A stretch of 64,000 bases of DNA from assembly GCF_041504345.1 (NCBI RefSeq), contig NZ_CP167895.1, positions 248,001 to 312,000 of the forward strand, read 5' to 3'. Shown piece after piece: positions 24,412-34,016 of the stretch (its first letter is position 1; each line of letters begins with the position of its first letter). Below the pieces are notes generated by a model. The model was not told where the DNA came from. It was given only the letters and a program-made list of their open reading frames with translations, and did no database searches. This DNA is from Vibrio sp. BS-M-Sm-2 (GTDB lineage Bacteria > Pseudomonadota > Gammaproteobacteria > Enterobacterales > Vibrionaceae). The position numbers and the translations under genes are program-made.

Positions 24412-25857
24412 TTGATTACTTTTTTGCTCAATCAGGAAATAAGACGTGAAGACAATCTGTCACCTAACATGACAGTGCTCAACTACCTTCGTACCAAGAT
24501 CAATAAGACAGGTACAAAAGAGGGATGCGGTTCAGGCGACTGCGGCGCATGTACGGTCGTTCTAGGTGAAGTAGTTGATGGGCAACTGCAATACCGTTCG
24601 GTGAATTCTTGCCTAACGTTTGTATCAGCGCTGCATGGTAAGCAACTGATCACGGTAGAAGATTTGCAAAACAAAGACCGCTCTCTGCACCCAGTGCAAA
24701 AAGCAGTGGTTGATTTTCACGGTTCACAGTGTGGTTACTGCACTCCGGGCTTCATCATGTCGATGTTTGCGCTAGGTAAGAACAAACCCGATGCGAGCAA
24801 AGAAGACGTCATGGAATCACTGGCGGGTAACCTATGTCGCTGTACTGGCTACCGCCCAATTGTTGATGCTGCGATGTCGCTTTCAACAGACCAACCTTTG
24901 ATAGACCAATTTGCTGAACTTGAACGCAACACCATCAAGAAATTAGAAAGCATTCAAGACACCGAGGCCAACTTACGCCTTGGTCACCTCACCGCTTTTT
25001 CCCCGAAAAGTACCGATGAGCTGGCCAAGCTTTTTCAAGCCCACCCGAACGCTAAGCTGGTTGCTGGCGGTACGGATTTAGCTCTGGAAGTGACGCAATT
25101 CCATCGCGAGATTGAAACACTGATAAGCGTAAACCTTGTTGAAGACATGAAGGTATGTAAAGAGACCGACACCGATTTAATCATTGGCGCTAACCTGCCG
25201 ATCAGTGATTCTTACGCGCTACTGAAAAAACACTACCCAGATTTTGGTGAACTGTTGCATCGCTTTGCTTCACTGCAAGTGCGTAACCAAGGCACCATCG
25301 GCGGTAACGTGGCGAATGCCTCGCCTATCGGTGACACTCCTCCTCTGCTGATTGCCCTGAACGCGAAGATCAAACTTCGTTGTGGTGATGAGTCACGTAC
25401 CATGCCGATCGAAGATTACTTCATTAGCTACAAGGTGACGGCTCAAAAAGAAAGTGAATTCATTGAACAGATCATCATTCCTAAACCAACTAACGACAGT
25501 TTCCGAGCTTATAAACTGTCTAAACGTTTAGACGATGACATCTCTGCGGTATGTGGTGCGTTTGATATTCAAATCGAAGACGGCAAGGTTTCTTACGCTC
25601 GTATCGCCTTTGGCGGTATGGCTGCAACACCTAAGCGCGCGGCGCGTTGTGAAAATACGTTATTAGGCAAACCGTGGACAGACGCTAATATTAAGTTAGC
25701 GATGCAGGAACTGTATAACGACTTTGAACCGCTCTCTGATTTCCGTGCAAGCCAAGAGTACCGTTCATTGTCGGCGGCCAACATGCTGCGTCGCTACTTC
25801 ATTGAACAACAAAACAAAAACAACCAAATCGAAACAAGGGTAACGTCTTATGTCTAA
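24412..25857 (+). CDS. xdhA: Xanthine dehydrogenase small subunit (2Fe-2S and FAD domains)
   Basis: A 481-residue subunit starting at TTG, with a perfect AAGGAGG 5 nt upstream. The first 2Fe-2S cluster has Cys39, Cys44 and Cys47 in EGCGSGDCGACTV plus a later Cys. The second is in GSQCGYCTPGF and GNLCRCTGY (about residues 102-142). The FAD domain follows with LVAGGTDLALEV and NQGTIGGNVANASPIGDTPP. It passes electrons from the molybdenum site in XdhB to NAD while hypoxanthine and xanthine are oxidised to urate in the cytoplasm. The stop overlaps the start of xdhB by 8 nt, indicating translational coupling. Confidence 0.95.
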   Translation: MITFLLNQEIRREDNLSPNMTVLNYLRTKINKTGTKEGCGSGDCGACTVVLGEVVDGQLQYRSVNSCLTFVSALHGKQLITVEDLQNKDRSLHPVQKAVVDFHGSQCGYCTPGFIMSMFALGKNKPDASKEDVMESLAGNLCRCTGYRPIVDAAMSLSTDQPLIDQFAELERNTIKKLESIQDTEANLRLGHLTAFSPKSTDELAKLFQAHPNAKLVAGGTDLALEVTQFHREIETLISVNLVEDMKVCKETDTDLIIGANLPISDSYALLKKHYPDFGELLHRFASLQVRNQGTIGGNVANASPIGDTPPLLIALNAKIKLRCGDESRTMPIEDYFISYKVTAQKESEFIEQIIIPKPTNDSFRAYKLSKRLDDDISAVCGAFDIQIEDGKVSYARIAFGGMAATPKRAARCENTLLGKPWTDANIKLAMQELYNDFEPLSDFRASQEYRSLSAANMLRRYFIEQQNKNNQIETRVTSYV

Positions 25858-28240
25858 ATCACACGAGCATGCGATGACCCACGAAGAGATGGTTACCATT
25901 GCAAAACAAGACCTAAAAACTGGCGTAGGTAAAAGCGTTAAACACGACAGTGCAGCCAAGCAAGTCACGGGCGAAGCGGTGTACATTGATGACCGCCTAG
26001 AGTTCCCAAATCAGCTGCACGTTTACGCACGCCTGAGCACTCAAGCACACGCCAACATCACTAAAATAGACCTGTCACCGTGTTACGAATTCGAAGGTGT
26101 GGCGATTGCCATTCAAGCCAAAGACGTACCGGGCGAACTGGATATCGGTGCAATTCTTCCGGGTGACCCACTGCTTGCTGATGGCAAAGTGGAATACTAC
26201 GGTCAACCTGTGATTGCCGTGGCAGCTAACGATTTAGAAACCGCACGTAAAGCCGCACACGCTGCGATCATTGAATACGAAGAGCTACCCGCCATCCTTG
26301 ATGTCAAAGAAGCGCTAGAGAAAGAACACTTCGTCACAGAGAGCCACACTCAACAGCGTGGTGACTCTAAAGCAGCATTAGCAAAAGCGAAACACGTGAT
26401 CTCTGGTGATCTAGAGATCGGCGGCCAAGAACACTTCTACCTAGAAACTCAAATCAGTAGCGTGATGCCAACCGAAGATGGCGGCATGATCGTGTATACC
26501 TCGACCCAAAACCCGACCGAAGTACAAAAACTGGTTGCGGAAGTGATTGGTGTACCGATGCACAAAGTCGTGATTGATATGCGTCGTATGGGTGGTGGCT
26601 TCGGTGGTAAAGAGACTCAAGCGGCCTCTCCAGCTTGTATGGCAGCGGTTATCGCGAGCCTAACCGGTCGACCAACAAAAATGCGTTTGCTGCGTAGTGA
26701 AGACATGCAGCAAACAGGTAAACGCCACCCGTTCTACAACCAATATACCGTCGGTTTTGACGACAATGGTGTGATTCAAGGTGCTGATATTACCGTTGCA
26801 GGTAACTGTGGCTACTCACCTGACTTATCAAGCTCTATCGTCGACCGCGCGATGTTCCACTCAGACAACGCCTATTATCTAGGTGATGCAACTGTGGTCG
26901 GTCACCGATGCAAAACCAACACAGCATCGAATACCGCGTATCGTGGCTTTGGTGGTCCGCAAGGCATGATGACCATCGAACACATCATGGACGAGATTGC
27001 GCGTTACCTGAAAAAAGATCCCTTGGAAGTACGTAAGGCAAACTACTACGGCGAAGAAGGCCGTAACGTGACCCACTACTACCAAACCGTTGAAGACAAC
27101 TTTTTACCTGAGATAACCGAACAGCTTGAGCGCAGCAGTGACTACCACGCACGTCGTAAAGAAATTGCCGAGTTCAACAAGCAAAGCCCTATCTTGAAGA
27201 AAGGCCTAGCGATCACACCAGTGAAATTCGGTATCTCGTTTACTGCGACTTTCTTGAACCAAGCAGGTGCGCTCATCCATATCTACACCGATGGCAGTAT
27301 TCATTTGAATCACGGTGGTACGGAAATGGGGCAAGGCTTGAACATCAAAGTGGCACAAATCGTTGCACAGGAGTTCCAAGTCGATGTCGAACGTATCCAG
27401 ATCACCGCTACAAACACAGACAAAGTTCCGAACACATCACCAACCGCAGCCTCATCGGGCGCCGACCTCAACGGTAAGGCCGCGCAAAACGCCGCAATAA
27501 CCATTAAGCAGCGCTTGATCGACTTTGCTTCTTCACACTTCAAAGTGTGGCCTGAAGAAGTCATATTCAAGAACGGTATGGTGCAGATCCGCGATGAGAT
27601 CATGACCTTCAACTCATTTGTTGAACTGGCTTGGTTTAATCAAATTTCGCTGTCGAGCACAGGCTTCTACCGCACGCCGAAGATCTTCTACGATCACGAA
27701 AAAGCACGCGGTCGCCCGTTCTACTACTACGCATACGGCGCATCTTGTTCAGAGGTTATCGTTGATACCCTAACGGGCGAAAACAAGATCCTGCGCGTCG
27801 ATATTTTGCATGACGTGGGCGCTTCACTGAACCCTGCGATTGATATCGGCCAAGTCGAAGGTGGCTTTGTGCAAGGTGTCGGTTGGTTAACGACGGAAGA
27901 GTTGGTTTGGAACCAGCAAGGCCGCTTGATGACCAATGGTCCTGCGAGTTACAAGATCCCGGCGATTGCTGATATGCCAATTGATTTCAGAACGCATCTT
28001 TTAGAAAACCGTAACAACCCAGAAGACACCGTCTTCAACTCGAAAGCCGTGGGTGAACCGCCTTTCATGTTGGGTATGTCAGTATGGAGCGCACTGAAAG
28101 ACGCAATCAGCTATGTCGCCGTCGATGGCGCGATTCCTAAGCTCAACACACCTGCAACGCCAGAACGTATTCTGATGGCAATACAGGAAGTCACTGAAAC
28201 CGCTCCGACCTCGGTCGATGCTCAATCAGAAACGGCTTAA
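25850..28240 (+). CDS. xdhB: Xanthine dehydrogenase molybdenum-binding large subunit
   Basis: A 796-residue molybdopterin subunit that oxidises hypoxanthine and xanthine. The aldehyde-oxidase/xanthine-dehydrogenase fold shows its cofactor loops: RMGGGFGGKETQA, NTAYRGFGGPQGM, GGTEMGQGLNIK and TAASSGADLNG. The catalytic-Glu segment KAVGEPPFMLG lies near the C-terminus. The length is normal. It overlaps xdhA by 8 nt and is followed 72 nt later by xdhC, which loads the cofactor. Confidence 0.95.
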   Translation: MSKSHEHAMTHEEMVTIAKQDLKTGVGKSVKHDSAAKQVTGEAVYIDDRLEFPNQLHVYARLSTQAHANITKIDLSPCYEFEGVAIAIQAKDVPGELDIGAILPGDPLLADGKVEYYGQPVIAVAANDLETARKAAHAAIIEYEELPAILDVKEALEKEHFVTESHTQQRGDSKAALAKAKHVISGDLEIGGQEHFYLETQISSVMPTEDGGMIVYTSTQNPTEVQKLVAEVIGVPMHKVVIDMRRMGGGFGGKETQAASPACMAAVIASLTGRPTKMRLLRSEDMQQTGKRHPFYNQYTVGFDDNGVIQGADITVAGNCGYSPDLSSSIVDRAMFHSDNAYYLGDATVVGHRCKTNTASNTAYRGFGGPQGMMTIEHIMDEIARYLKKDPLEVRKANYYGEEGRNVTHYYQTVEDNFLPEITEQLERSSDYHARRKEIAEFNKQSPILKKGLAITPVKFGISFTATFLNQAGALIHIYTDGSIHLNHGGTEMGQGLNIKVAQIVAQEFQVDVERIQITATNTDKVPNTSPTAASSGADLNGKAAQNAAITIKQRLIDFASSHFKVWPEEVIFKNGMVQIRDEIMTFNSFVELAWFNQISLSSTGFYRTPKIFYDHEKARGRPFYYYAYGASCSEVIVDTLTGENKILRVDILHDVGASLNPAIDIGQVEGGFVQGVGWLTTEELVWNQQGRLMTNGPASYKIPAIADMPIDFRTHLLENRNNPEDTVFNSKAVGEPPFMLGMSVWSALKDAISYVAVDGAIPKLNTPATPERILMAIQEVTETAPTSVDAQSETA

Positions 28241-28312
28241 GGCTCGGTTTATATAGACCGCTTAGGGCGCAATAAATAGCTTAGGAAGCATAGAAGGGAT
28301 TTAGGAGGACAT

Positions 28313-29194
28313 ATGTTTAAGGATAATTGGATTCACGAACTGGCAAAACTGGAAGAGAACTACGAGCCATGTGTGATGGTGACAGTGCTTGAAGACAGAG
28401 GCTCAGTACCACGTGATGCGGGTACCAAGATGCTTGTCACTCGTGACCGAATCATCGCTACGATTGGTGGTGGTCACCTTGAACATGTGGCCACTAAAAT
28501 GGCTCGCGAGATGCTGATTGCCAGCGAAAAATCACTCAAAGTGGAACGCTTCAACCTAGGTGCTCGCTTAGGCCAGTGTTGTGGCGGAATGGCAACGCTA
28601 AGCTTTGAGCCGATTGGCACTCAACAGAACCACCTTGTGCTGTTCGGCGCAGGTCATGTTGCCAAAGCGCTGCTGCACATTGTCGCAACCCTACCCTTCC
28701 GTGTGACCTGGATTGATGAGCGTGAAGAAGTATTTCCTGAAACGCTACCACACGGTGTGAAAAAGCTTGTCTCAGACGATCCAGTCGGTGAAGTGAAACA
28801 CATGCCACCGAACAGCTACTACCTAGTGATGACGCACAACCACCAGCTCGATTTCGATTTAACCAAAGCGATTATCGACCGTGAAGACAGCCGTTACTTC
28901 GGCATGATTGGCTCGCTTACTAAGCGCAAGAAGTTCGACTTCCGCTTAGAGCAACGCGGCTATAGCCAAGAACAAATTGAAACTATGCTTTGCCCGATTG
29001 GCATTAGTGCGGTGAATGGCAAACATCCTGCCGAAATTGCGGTGTCGGTTGCTGGTGAACTGATCGCACACTATCAAGGCCAAACACTTGAACAAAAGCG
29101 CCCAACCAAACAATATCGAAATCAGGATTTGACCGATCAACACAGTCAACCAAGCGACGTAGGCGAACCACCATTGGAAGAGAAGATCGCCTAA
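28313..29194 (+). CDS. xdhC: Xanthine dehydrogenase accessory protein (molybdenum cofactor insertion)
   Basis: A 293-residue XdhC protein, which binds and sulfurates the molybdenum cofactor and inserts it into XdhB. The N-terminal part has MVTVLEDRGSVPRDAGTKML and IGGGHLEH. The cofactor-binding Cys pair region is ARLGQCCGGMATL. The Rossmann-like C-domain follows (LVLFGAGHVAKALLHI, VMTHNHQLDFDL, YFGMIGSLTKRKKF). A strong AGGAGGAC precedes the ATG. The last 30 residues are a hydrophilic tail beyond the conserved core. Third gene of the xdhABC-guaD operon. Confidence 0.93.
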   Translation: MFKDNWIHELAKLEENYEPCVMVTVLEDRGSVPRDAGTKMLVTRDRIIATIGGGHLEHVATKMAREMLIASEKSLKVERFNLGARLGQCCGGMATLSFEPIGTQQNHLVLFGAGHVAKALLHIVATLPFRVTWIDEREEVFPETLPHGVKKLVSDDPVGEVKHMPPNSYYLVMTHNHQLDFDLTKAIIDREDSRYFGMIGSLTKRKKFDFRLEQRGYSQEQIETMLCPIGISAVNGKHPAEIAVSVAGELIAHYQGQTLEQKRPTKQYRNQDLTDQHSQPSDVGEPPLEEKIA

Positions 29195-29253
29195 CACAAG
29201 TCGCAAAGCTTCAGTGGCCATAACGTCGCTGAAGTCATTAAAAGGAAGTAAAC

Positions 29254-30588
29254 ATGACAACGCAACGCAAAGCTTATCGCGCCAGCATTTTACACAGCGT
29301 CGCCGACCCAAAAGATGTCGGTATCGATGAGTCTTACGACTATTTTGAAGACGGTGTTTTAGTGGTTGAGAACGGCCATGTCGTCGACTTAGGCCATGCC
29401 GATGAGGTATTGGCTCGCCAACCTAAAACACTCGAAGTAAAAGAATACAAAGACAAGCTGATTACCTCTGGCTTTATTGATACGCACATCCACTACCCTC
29501 AAACAGGGATGATCGCGTCTTACGGTGAGCAGCTACTTGATTGGTTAGAGAACTACACCTTCCCAGAAGAAAAACGCTTCAAAAACCCAGTTTATGCACA
29601 CAAAGTCGCGAAGCTATTCCTAGACGAATTAGCAAGCAACGGTACCACCACTGCACTCGTGTTCGGTACCGTGCACAAAGAGTCGGTTAACGTGTTCTTT
29701 GAAGAAGCTGAGAAACGCAACCTACGCATGATCGCAGGTAAGGTATTGATGGATCGCAATGCGCCTGATTACCTCACCGACACACCGGAATCTGGCTATG
29801 CTGACTCCAAGGAACTGATTGAGAAATGGCATAACCGCGGCCGACTACTTTATGCTGTGACGCCTCGTTTTGCGCCAACCAGCACACCAGAGCAACTTGC
29901 TACTGTCGGTAAACTGCTAGAAGAATATCCAGACGTGTACATGCACACGCACCTTTCAGAAAATGAGAAAGAGATCGAGTGGGTGAAGTCGCTGTTCCCT
30001 GAACGCGACAGTTACCTAGATGTCTATGACCATTACGGACTACTTCACAAGCGTTCGGTATTTGCTCATGGTATTCACCTTTCTGATTGTGAATGTAAAC
30101 GCCTTGCCGATACTGAATCTGCCATCGCCTTCTGCCCAACTTCTAACCTTTTCTTAGGCTCGGGGTTGTTCCGATTACCAGAGATGGAAGATCACGGTAT
30201 TCGTGTCGGCGTGGGTACTGATGTAGGCGCAGGCACCAGCTTCTCAATCCTGCAAACAATGAGTGAAGCGTACAAGATCATGCAGTTACAGCATAAGAAG
30301 CTGCACCCAGCTAAATCGCTGTTCTTGGCAACACTAGGCGGCGCACGTTCGCTGCATTTAGAAGACAAGATTGGTAACTTGGAAGTCGGCAAAGAAGCGG
30401 ATTTCGTAGTGTTGGATCTACACGCAACTCAGCTGATGCGCTTTAGAATGGAACAAACAACCAAGCTTGAAGAGAAGTTGTTTGTGCTAATGAGTTTGGG
30501 TGACGACAGAACCGTTAGCGAGACTTACATCTACGGCGAAAAGGCCTACGATGTGAACTTCAAAGATTACAAAAAGCTCGTTAGTTAG
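29254..30588 (+). CDS. guaD: Guanine deaminase
   Basis: A 444-residue zinc amidohydrolase that deaminates guanine to xanthine, the substrate of the upstream xdhABC product. Zinc and active-site motifs are in order: GFIDTHIHYPQTGM, YMHTHLSENEKEI, FAHGIHLSDCECKRL, CPTSNLFLGSGL and VGTDVGAGTSFS. AAAAGGAAG stands before the ATG. It closes the operon, 59 nt after xdhC, and is followed by a terminator. Confidence 0.95.
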   Translation: MTTQRKAYRASILHSVADPKDVGIDESYDYFEDGVLVVENGHVVDLGHADEVLARQPKTLEVKEYKDKLITSGFIDTHIHYPQTGMIASYGEQLLDWLENYTFPEEKRFKNPVYAHKVAKLFLDELASNGTTTALVFGTVHKESVNVFFEEAEKRNLRMIAGKVLMDRNAPDYLTDTPESGYADSKELIEKWHNRGRLLYAVTPRFAPTSTPEQLATVGKLLEEYPDVYMHTHLSENEKEIEWVKSLFPERDSYLDVYDHYGLLHKRSVFAHGIHLSDCECKRLADTESAIAFCPTSNLFLGSGLFRLPEMEDHGIRVGVGTDVGAGTSFSILQTMSEAYKIMQLQHKKLHPAKSLFLATLGGARSLHLEDKIGNLEVGKEADFVVLDLHATQLMRFRMEQTTKLEEKLFVLMSLGDDRTVSETYIYGEKAYDVNFKDYKKLVS

Positions 30589-30665
30589 GCTTAAAACCGA
30601 GTAACAATCGCTAGACAGCGGCAGCCGTCGTTAATTAAAAATCCGTCCAGATTTATCTAGCCTTT

Positions 30666-30697
30666 AAAGACCAGTTGCTGATGCCACTGGTCTTTTT
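30666..30697 (+). terminator. Terminator of the xdhABC-guaD operon
   Basis: AAAGACCAGT / ACTGGTCTTT with a 10-nt loop, then further T residues. Confidence 0.88.
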
Positions 30698-30875
30698 TGT
30701 GCTTCATTCAAAGAAATATAAATTAACCGCTCACAGACAACGATCTTCGGTGACGCCAAGTCATTATATTGATAGGTTAATGTTTATACATCCCGATTTC
30801 ATACTTCACTTTAGCGTCTCTCTCGAACATTCGTTTCTCAGCTAAATGGAAGCACTACATCTAGAAAGGAATTCT

Positions 30876-31757
30876 ATGTTCGAACAGGTCGTCAGCATTC
30901 TGTTTCCCGTTTTTGCTTTAGCCAGTGCTGGCTTTGCGGTAGGTCGTTGGCTCAAGCCCGATTTCAAACCGATCAATCGGATCAACATGGATGTGTGTAT
31001 TCCTGCGCTAGTGTTTGCCTCGCTGACCACCATGCCCCTCGACACCGAGCAATTGCCACTCATCACCGCCTCTTTGGTCGCGGTGTTGGTGCCTGCTTTA
31101 TTGATGATACCAATCTGTAAGATCTTTAAGCTCAACTTCAAAGCTTGGGCTCCGCCACACATGTTCCGCAACAGTGGCAACCTTGCGATTCCTCTATTCA
31201 CGTATACCTTTGGCGAAAGCGCGTTAGCCCCTGCGGTACTGCTGTTTGTGGTATCGGCTTGCGTGCACATTAGTGTTGGCTTGGCGCTGTTGAGTGAAGG
31301 TAATCCGATCAAGCAGATCCTCAAGATGCCGATATTCTTAGCCGCAGCATTAGCGATGACGCTCAACCTGTCTGGCATTGCAGTATGGAATCCAATCTAC
31401 GAAGCAACATCGCTACTCGGCCAAGCAGCCGTGCCCATCATGCTGTTGTCGTTGGGTTCGCAAATGGTCAACTTGAAGCTCAGCGGACTCAAAGTTGGCT
31501 TGCTGTGTACGGCTCAATCGCTGTTTACTGGTGCCATCGCCTTCGCCATCATCTACTTCTTTATCCCGCTGCCAACGCTGCACCTACAAATGATGGTGCT
31601 GTTCACCATGCTGCCACCTGCCGTGATGAACTACCTGTTTGCAGAACGCTTCAATGTCGAGCCACCCAAGGTCGCGTCTATGGTGTTGTTCGGCAACTTC
31701 CTGAGCGTGGTCACCTTGCCGATCTTGTTGTCATTCGCGCTGTCTATGTCATCTTAA
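30876..31757 (+). CDS. AEC-family (auxin efflux carrier type) membrane transporter
   Basis: A 293-residue inner-membrane protein with about ten hydrophobic helices in two inverted halves. The usual opening is FEQVVSILFPVFALASAGFA, with an asparagine-containing crossing segment (HMFRNSGNLAIPLF). AEC proteins export or exchange small organic acids or amino acids. The ATG at 30876, with AAAGGA before it, is chosen over the one 30 nt upstream, which lacks a ribosome site. It follows the guaD terminator, so a link to purine use is not shown. Substrate unknown. Confidence 0.82.
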   Translation: MFEQVVSILFPVFALASAGFAVGRWLKPDFKPINRINMDVCIPALVFASLTTMPLDTEQLPLITASLVAVLVPALLMIPICKIFKLNFKAWAPPHMFRNSGNLAIPLFTYTFGESALAPAVLLFVVSACVHISVGLALLSEGNPIKQILKMPIFLAAALAMTLNLSGIAVWNPIYEATSLLGQAAVPIMLLSLGSQMVNLKLSGLKVGLLCTAQSLFTGAIAFAIIYFFIPLPTLHLQMMVLFTMLPPAVMNYLFAERFNVEPPKVASMVLFGNFLSVVTLPILLSFALSMSS

Positions 31758-31806
31758 AGAACCGCGAACCTTCAGGTTTACGACCTTTAAAACTTAGCCA
31801 ATCAAT

Positions 31807-31845
31807 AAAAAGGGAGCGCAACTTAGCAAAGTTGACGCTCCCTTT
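31807..31845. terminator. Bidirectional terminator
   Basis: AAAAGGGAGCG-CAACTT pairs with AAAGTTG-ACGCTCCCTTTT with a one-base bulge, between convergent genes. Confidence 0.8.
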
Positions 31846-31868
31846 TCAGACTATATTTTCTATTTATC

Positions 31869-32249
31869 TCAAGCTGTGCCTCTCTCCGCAAGCACCTCTT
31901 TAAATGCGAACATGCCATTTAACGCAGCTGGGAACCCCGCATACACCGACATCTGCAGTATCACTTCTTTAATCTCTTCCTCGCTGCATCCAACATTGAG
32001 TGCCGCATTCAAATGCACCTTAAGCTGAGGGGCACAATTACCGAGTGCGGTAAGGGCAGCGACGGTCGCGATCTCTCGTGATTTCAAATCCAAACCGGGG
32101 CGTGAATAGATATCACCAAAAGGATACTCGATAGTATATTTGGCAAGATCAGGGCAGATGTCTTGCAGGCTTTCGATAACCTGTTGCCCTGCTTCCCCGT
32201 CGATGTGATTAAGCCTTTCTAAGCCAATGTCGAAACGTGATTGATTCAT
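31869..32249 (-). CDS. Carboxymuconolactone decarboxylase (CMD) family protein
   Basis: A 126-residue single-domain protein of the CMD family (SREIATVAALTALGNCAPQL, then EEEIKEVILQMSVYAGFPAA). It lacks the CxxC of AhpD-type peroxidases, so it is closer to the decarboxylase-like group. The start is the ATG with CAGGA upstream; a GTG 27 nt further up is less likely. Its promoter is a MerR-type element with a 19-bp spacer overlapping the end of the adjacent merR-like gene. This resembles the aldehyde-stress AdhR arrangement known from Bacillus, where a CMD-family gene is a target. Function not proven. Confidence 0.85.
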   Translation of the reverse strand: MNQSRFDIGLERLNHIDGEAGQQVIESLQDICPDLAKYTIEYPFGDIYSRPGLDLKSREIATVAALTALGNCAPQLKVHLNAALNVGCSEEEIKEVILQMSVYAGFPAALNGMFAFKEVLAERGTA

Positions 32250-32282
32250 GAGTTTGTTCCTGTATTTATAGTTCACAGGAAC

Positions 32283-32313
32283 ACCTTACAAGTTAGAGTC
32301 GACTCTAAGTCAA
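32283..32313 (-). promoter_or_regulatory. MerR-type promoter with 19-bp spacer and 16-bp palindrome
   Basis: On the minus strand the -35 TTGACT (32308-32313) and -10 TAAGGT (32283-32288) are 19 bp apart. The perfect palindrome TTAGAGTCGACTCTAA (32293-32308) fills the spacer. Over-long spacers bound by a MerR dimer are the known mechanism of this family. The -35 overlaps the stop codon of the merR-like gene. Confidence 0.82.
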
Positions 32314-32666
32314 CGGACTTTTCCATCTCGATACAAACTAATTTTTTGCTCTAGCGCAGCCAGATGCTTTTGCTGTTCTTCGATATGGGAACGCAAATTC
32401 TGTTGATGTTGTTCGAGCAACACTTGGCGCTGCGAAGTCGATTCTGGCCCTAACTCCCTTAGCTTTGCGTATTCCAGAATTTCGTCCAGTGGCATTGCGG
32501 TGTCTTTTAAGCGCTTCACGAACTCAATCCAGGTAACGTCCTTCGATGTATAGACTCGATGACCGCTACTGTTCCGATGAACATTTTTCAACAAGCCGAT
32601 TTTTTCATAGTAGCGAAGCGTGTGAGCCGACAAACCCACCAACCGAGAAAACTCACTCACATTCAT
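32310..32666 (-). CDS. MerR-family regulator without cysteine
   Basis: A 118-residue MerR regulator. The winged helix-turn-helix is at the N-terminus (MNVSEFSRLVGLSAHTLRYY and RVYTSKDVTWIEFVKRLKDT). A long dimerising helix follows (about residues 78-115). It contains no cysteine at all, so metal or thiol sensing as in MerR, CueR or NmlR is unlikely. An unconventional signal or constitutive operation is implied. The MerR-type promoter of the downstream CMD gene begins inside its stop codon. AAAGGTGA precedes its own ATG. Confidence 0.85.
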   Translation of the reverse strand: MNVSEFSRLVGLSAHTLRYYEKIGLLKNVHRNSSGHRVYTSKDVTWIEFVKRLKDTAMPLDEILEYAKLRELGPESTSQRQVLLEQHQQNLRSHIEEQQKHLAALEQKISLYRDGKVR

Positions 32667-32702
32667 TACTTCACCTTTTCTATCTGGGTATAGGAACTCA
32701 AA

Positions 32703-33356
32703 CTATGCGCACTTATCTAATTTGAGCTCTGCGGTCACTTTCGTCAAACGTAAAGCAATAGCAAAACACACTAAGTAAGGACTCACATACCAGAAGATGC
32801 TTTCTAGCGGCTGCTTCACCTGCGCTTCTCTGGTTTTTATGTATTGGTTTTTCTGCTTCTCATACTGACTCAACATACCATCCACCCACACGGCGTCGCT
32901 TTCCACCAGCGACACGCTCGGCGCAGGGACCGTAAAATCCGATGCATTCGGTAACAAGGTGAAATCGACATCTTTGAACGTGATCGCCGTATTCAGATAC
33001 CACAAACACGCTTCATGGTGCTGAGCGTGATTATCTAAAGATGGTTGACCTGTGCAGGTATCACTTCGCAGCTTATCCAAAGAAAACTGCTGAACCGACT
33101 CTAAAATCGCCACCGCTCTGGTTTGTTCTGTTTCAACCCAATCACCCGCTACTTTCGCACGAATCTCAGACACTGCACCCAGCATCCCGATACCCGCCAA
33201 GAACGGCCATAAATAATCCATAAGCTTCCACTTGCGTCGGCTCAAGTTGAACCCACACCAAATAGGAAGATGAAAAAGGAGCGTTAGCCCAAGCGATAGC
33301 AAAACGAAATTCAAGGAGCTAGAGAGCATGAGTTCGCTATCAAAGAAGTTCTTCAT
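32703..33356 (-). CDS. Hypothetical membrane protein, three predicted helices
   Basis: A 217-residue protein with membrane segments at about residues 14-36, 47-65 and 186-204. A soluble middle section (about 70-180) contains three cysteines. I do not recognise a family. The topology would place the middle domain outside the cytoplasm. It lies 36 nt upstream of the merR-like gene in the same direction and may share a transcript with it. Confidence 0.65.
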   Translation of the reverse strand: MKNFFDSELMLSSSLNFVLLSLGLTLLFHLPIWCGFNLSRRKWKLMDYLWPFLAGIGMLGAVSEIRAKVAGDWVETEQTRAVAILESVQQFSLDKLRSDTCTGQPSLDNHAQHHEACLWYLNTAITFKDVDFTLLPNASDFTVPAPSVSLVESDAVWVDGMLSQYEKQKNQYIKTREAQVKQPLESIFWYVSPYLVCFAIALRLTKVTAELKLDKCA

Positions 33357-33429
33357 AATGAGAGACTTGCCTGTATAACAAAGAGAAATTTGATACTAAA
33401 TTCGATATTTGAAAAGAGTGTAAGGGGAA

Positions 33430-33466
33430 AGTAAAAACAGTACTAAGAATTGGCGTTAGTGCTGTT
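33430..33466 (-). terminator. Terminator after the GNAT gene
   Basis: On the minus strand AACAGCACTAA pairs with TTAGTACTGTT (one mismatch) over a 9-nt loop, followed by TTTTAC. Confidence 0.65.
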
Positions 33467-33469
33467 TAT

Positions 33470-33940
33470 TTAAGCAAGTAACGGTTTTTCCATCGGGATG
33501 CAGTCGAGGCTAATACCTCTAGGAGAGTGATAAGTGGAAAGTTCATCACCAATAAAGCCACACGCACGATAAAACGCAGCGGCATTCAGAGTCGATTCTA
33601 ACTTCATTAACGGCAAATTGTGTTGAATCGCGAGTTCCTCTAAGAACTGCAACATCTGCTTCGCTGCGCCTTTTCCGGAAAAATCTGGGTCCACAAAAAT
33701 AGCATCAATCATACCAGTTTCGATGTTGATCTTGCCGCTGCCAATCACTCGACCATCAACTTCTGAAACGTGAAAGGTTTGGACTACATCGCTTATGAAT
33801 CCATCAGACATTCCACCCTGCGTCCATATTGACAGCTGTTCTTCTGAGTAATAAGCCGAGCACTTCTCGACAATGGCACGGCTTCGAATATCGAAAATAT
33901 CCTGAGCATCAGACTCAGCCGCTTTTCTAATTGTAATCAT
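33470..33940 (-). CDS. GNAT-family N-acetyltransferase
   Basis: A 156-residue acetyltransferase. The acetyl-CoA site is IDAIFVDPDFSGKGAAKQML, followed by a late-strand STLNAAAFYRACGFIG. The arrangement matches small stand-alone GNAT enzymes of unknown substrate. TTGAGG precedes the ATG. It is one of several unrelated small genes between the two halves of the purine locus. Confidence 0.85.
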   Translation of the reverse strand: MITIRKAAESDAQDIFDIRSRAIVEKCSAYYSEEQLSIWTQGGMSDGFISDVVQTFHVSEVDGRVIGSGKINIETGMIDAIFVDPDFSGKGAAKQMLQFLEELAIQHNLPLMKLESTLNAAAFYRACGFIGDELSTYHSPRGISLDCIPMEKPLLA

Positions 33941-34016
33941 AAGCCTACCTCAAGGAATCAATGGAAAATGTAAAGCCAGTCTGTGTCACTAACCCAATCT
34001 ATCACAAGACGACTTG

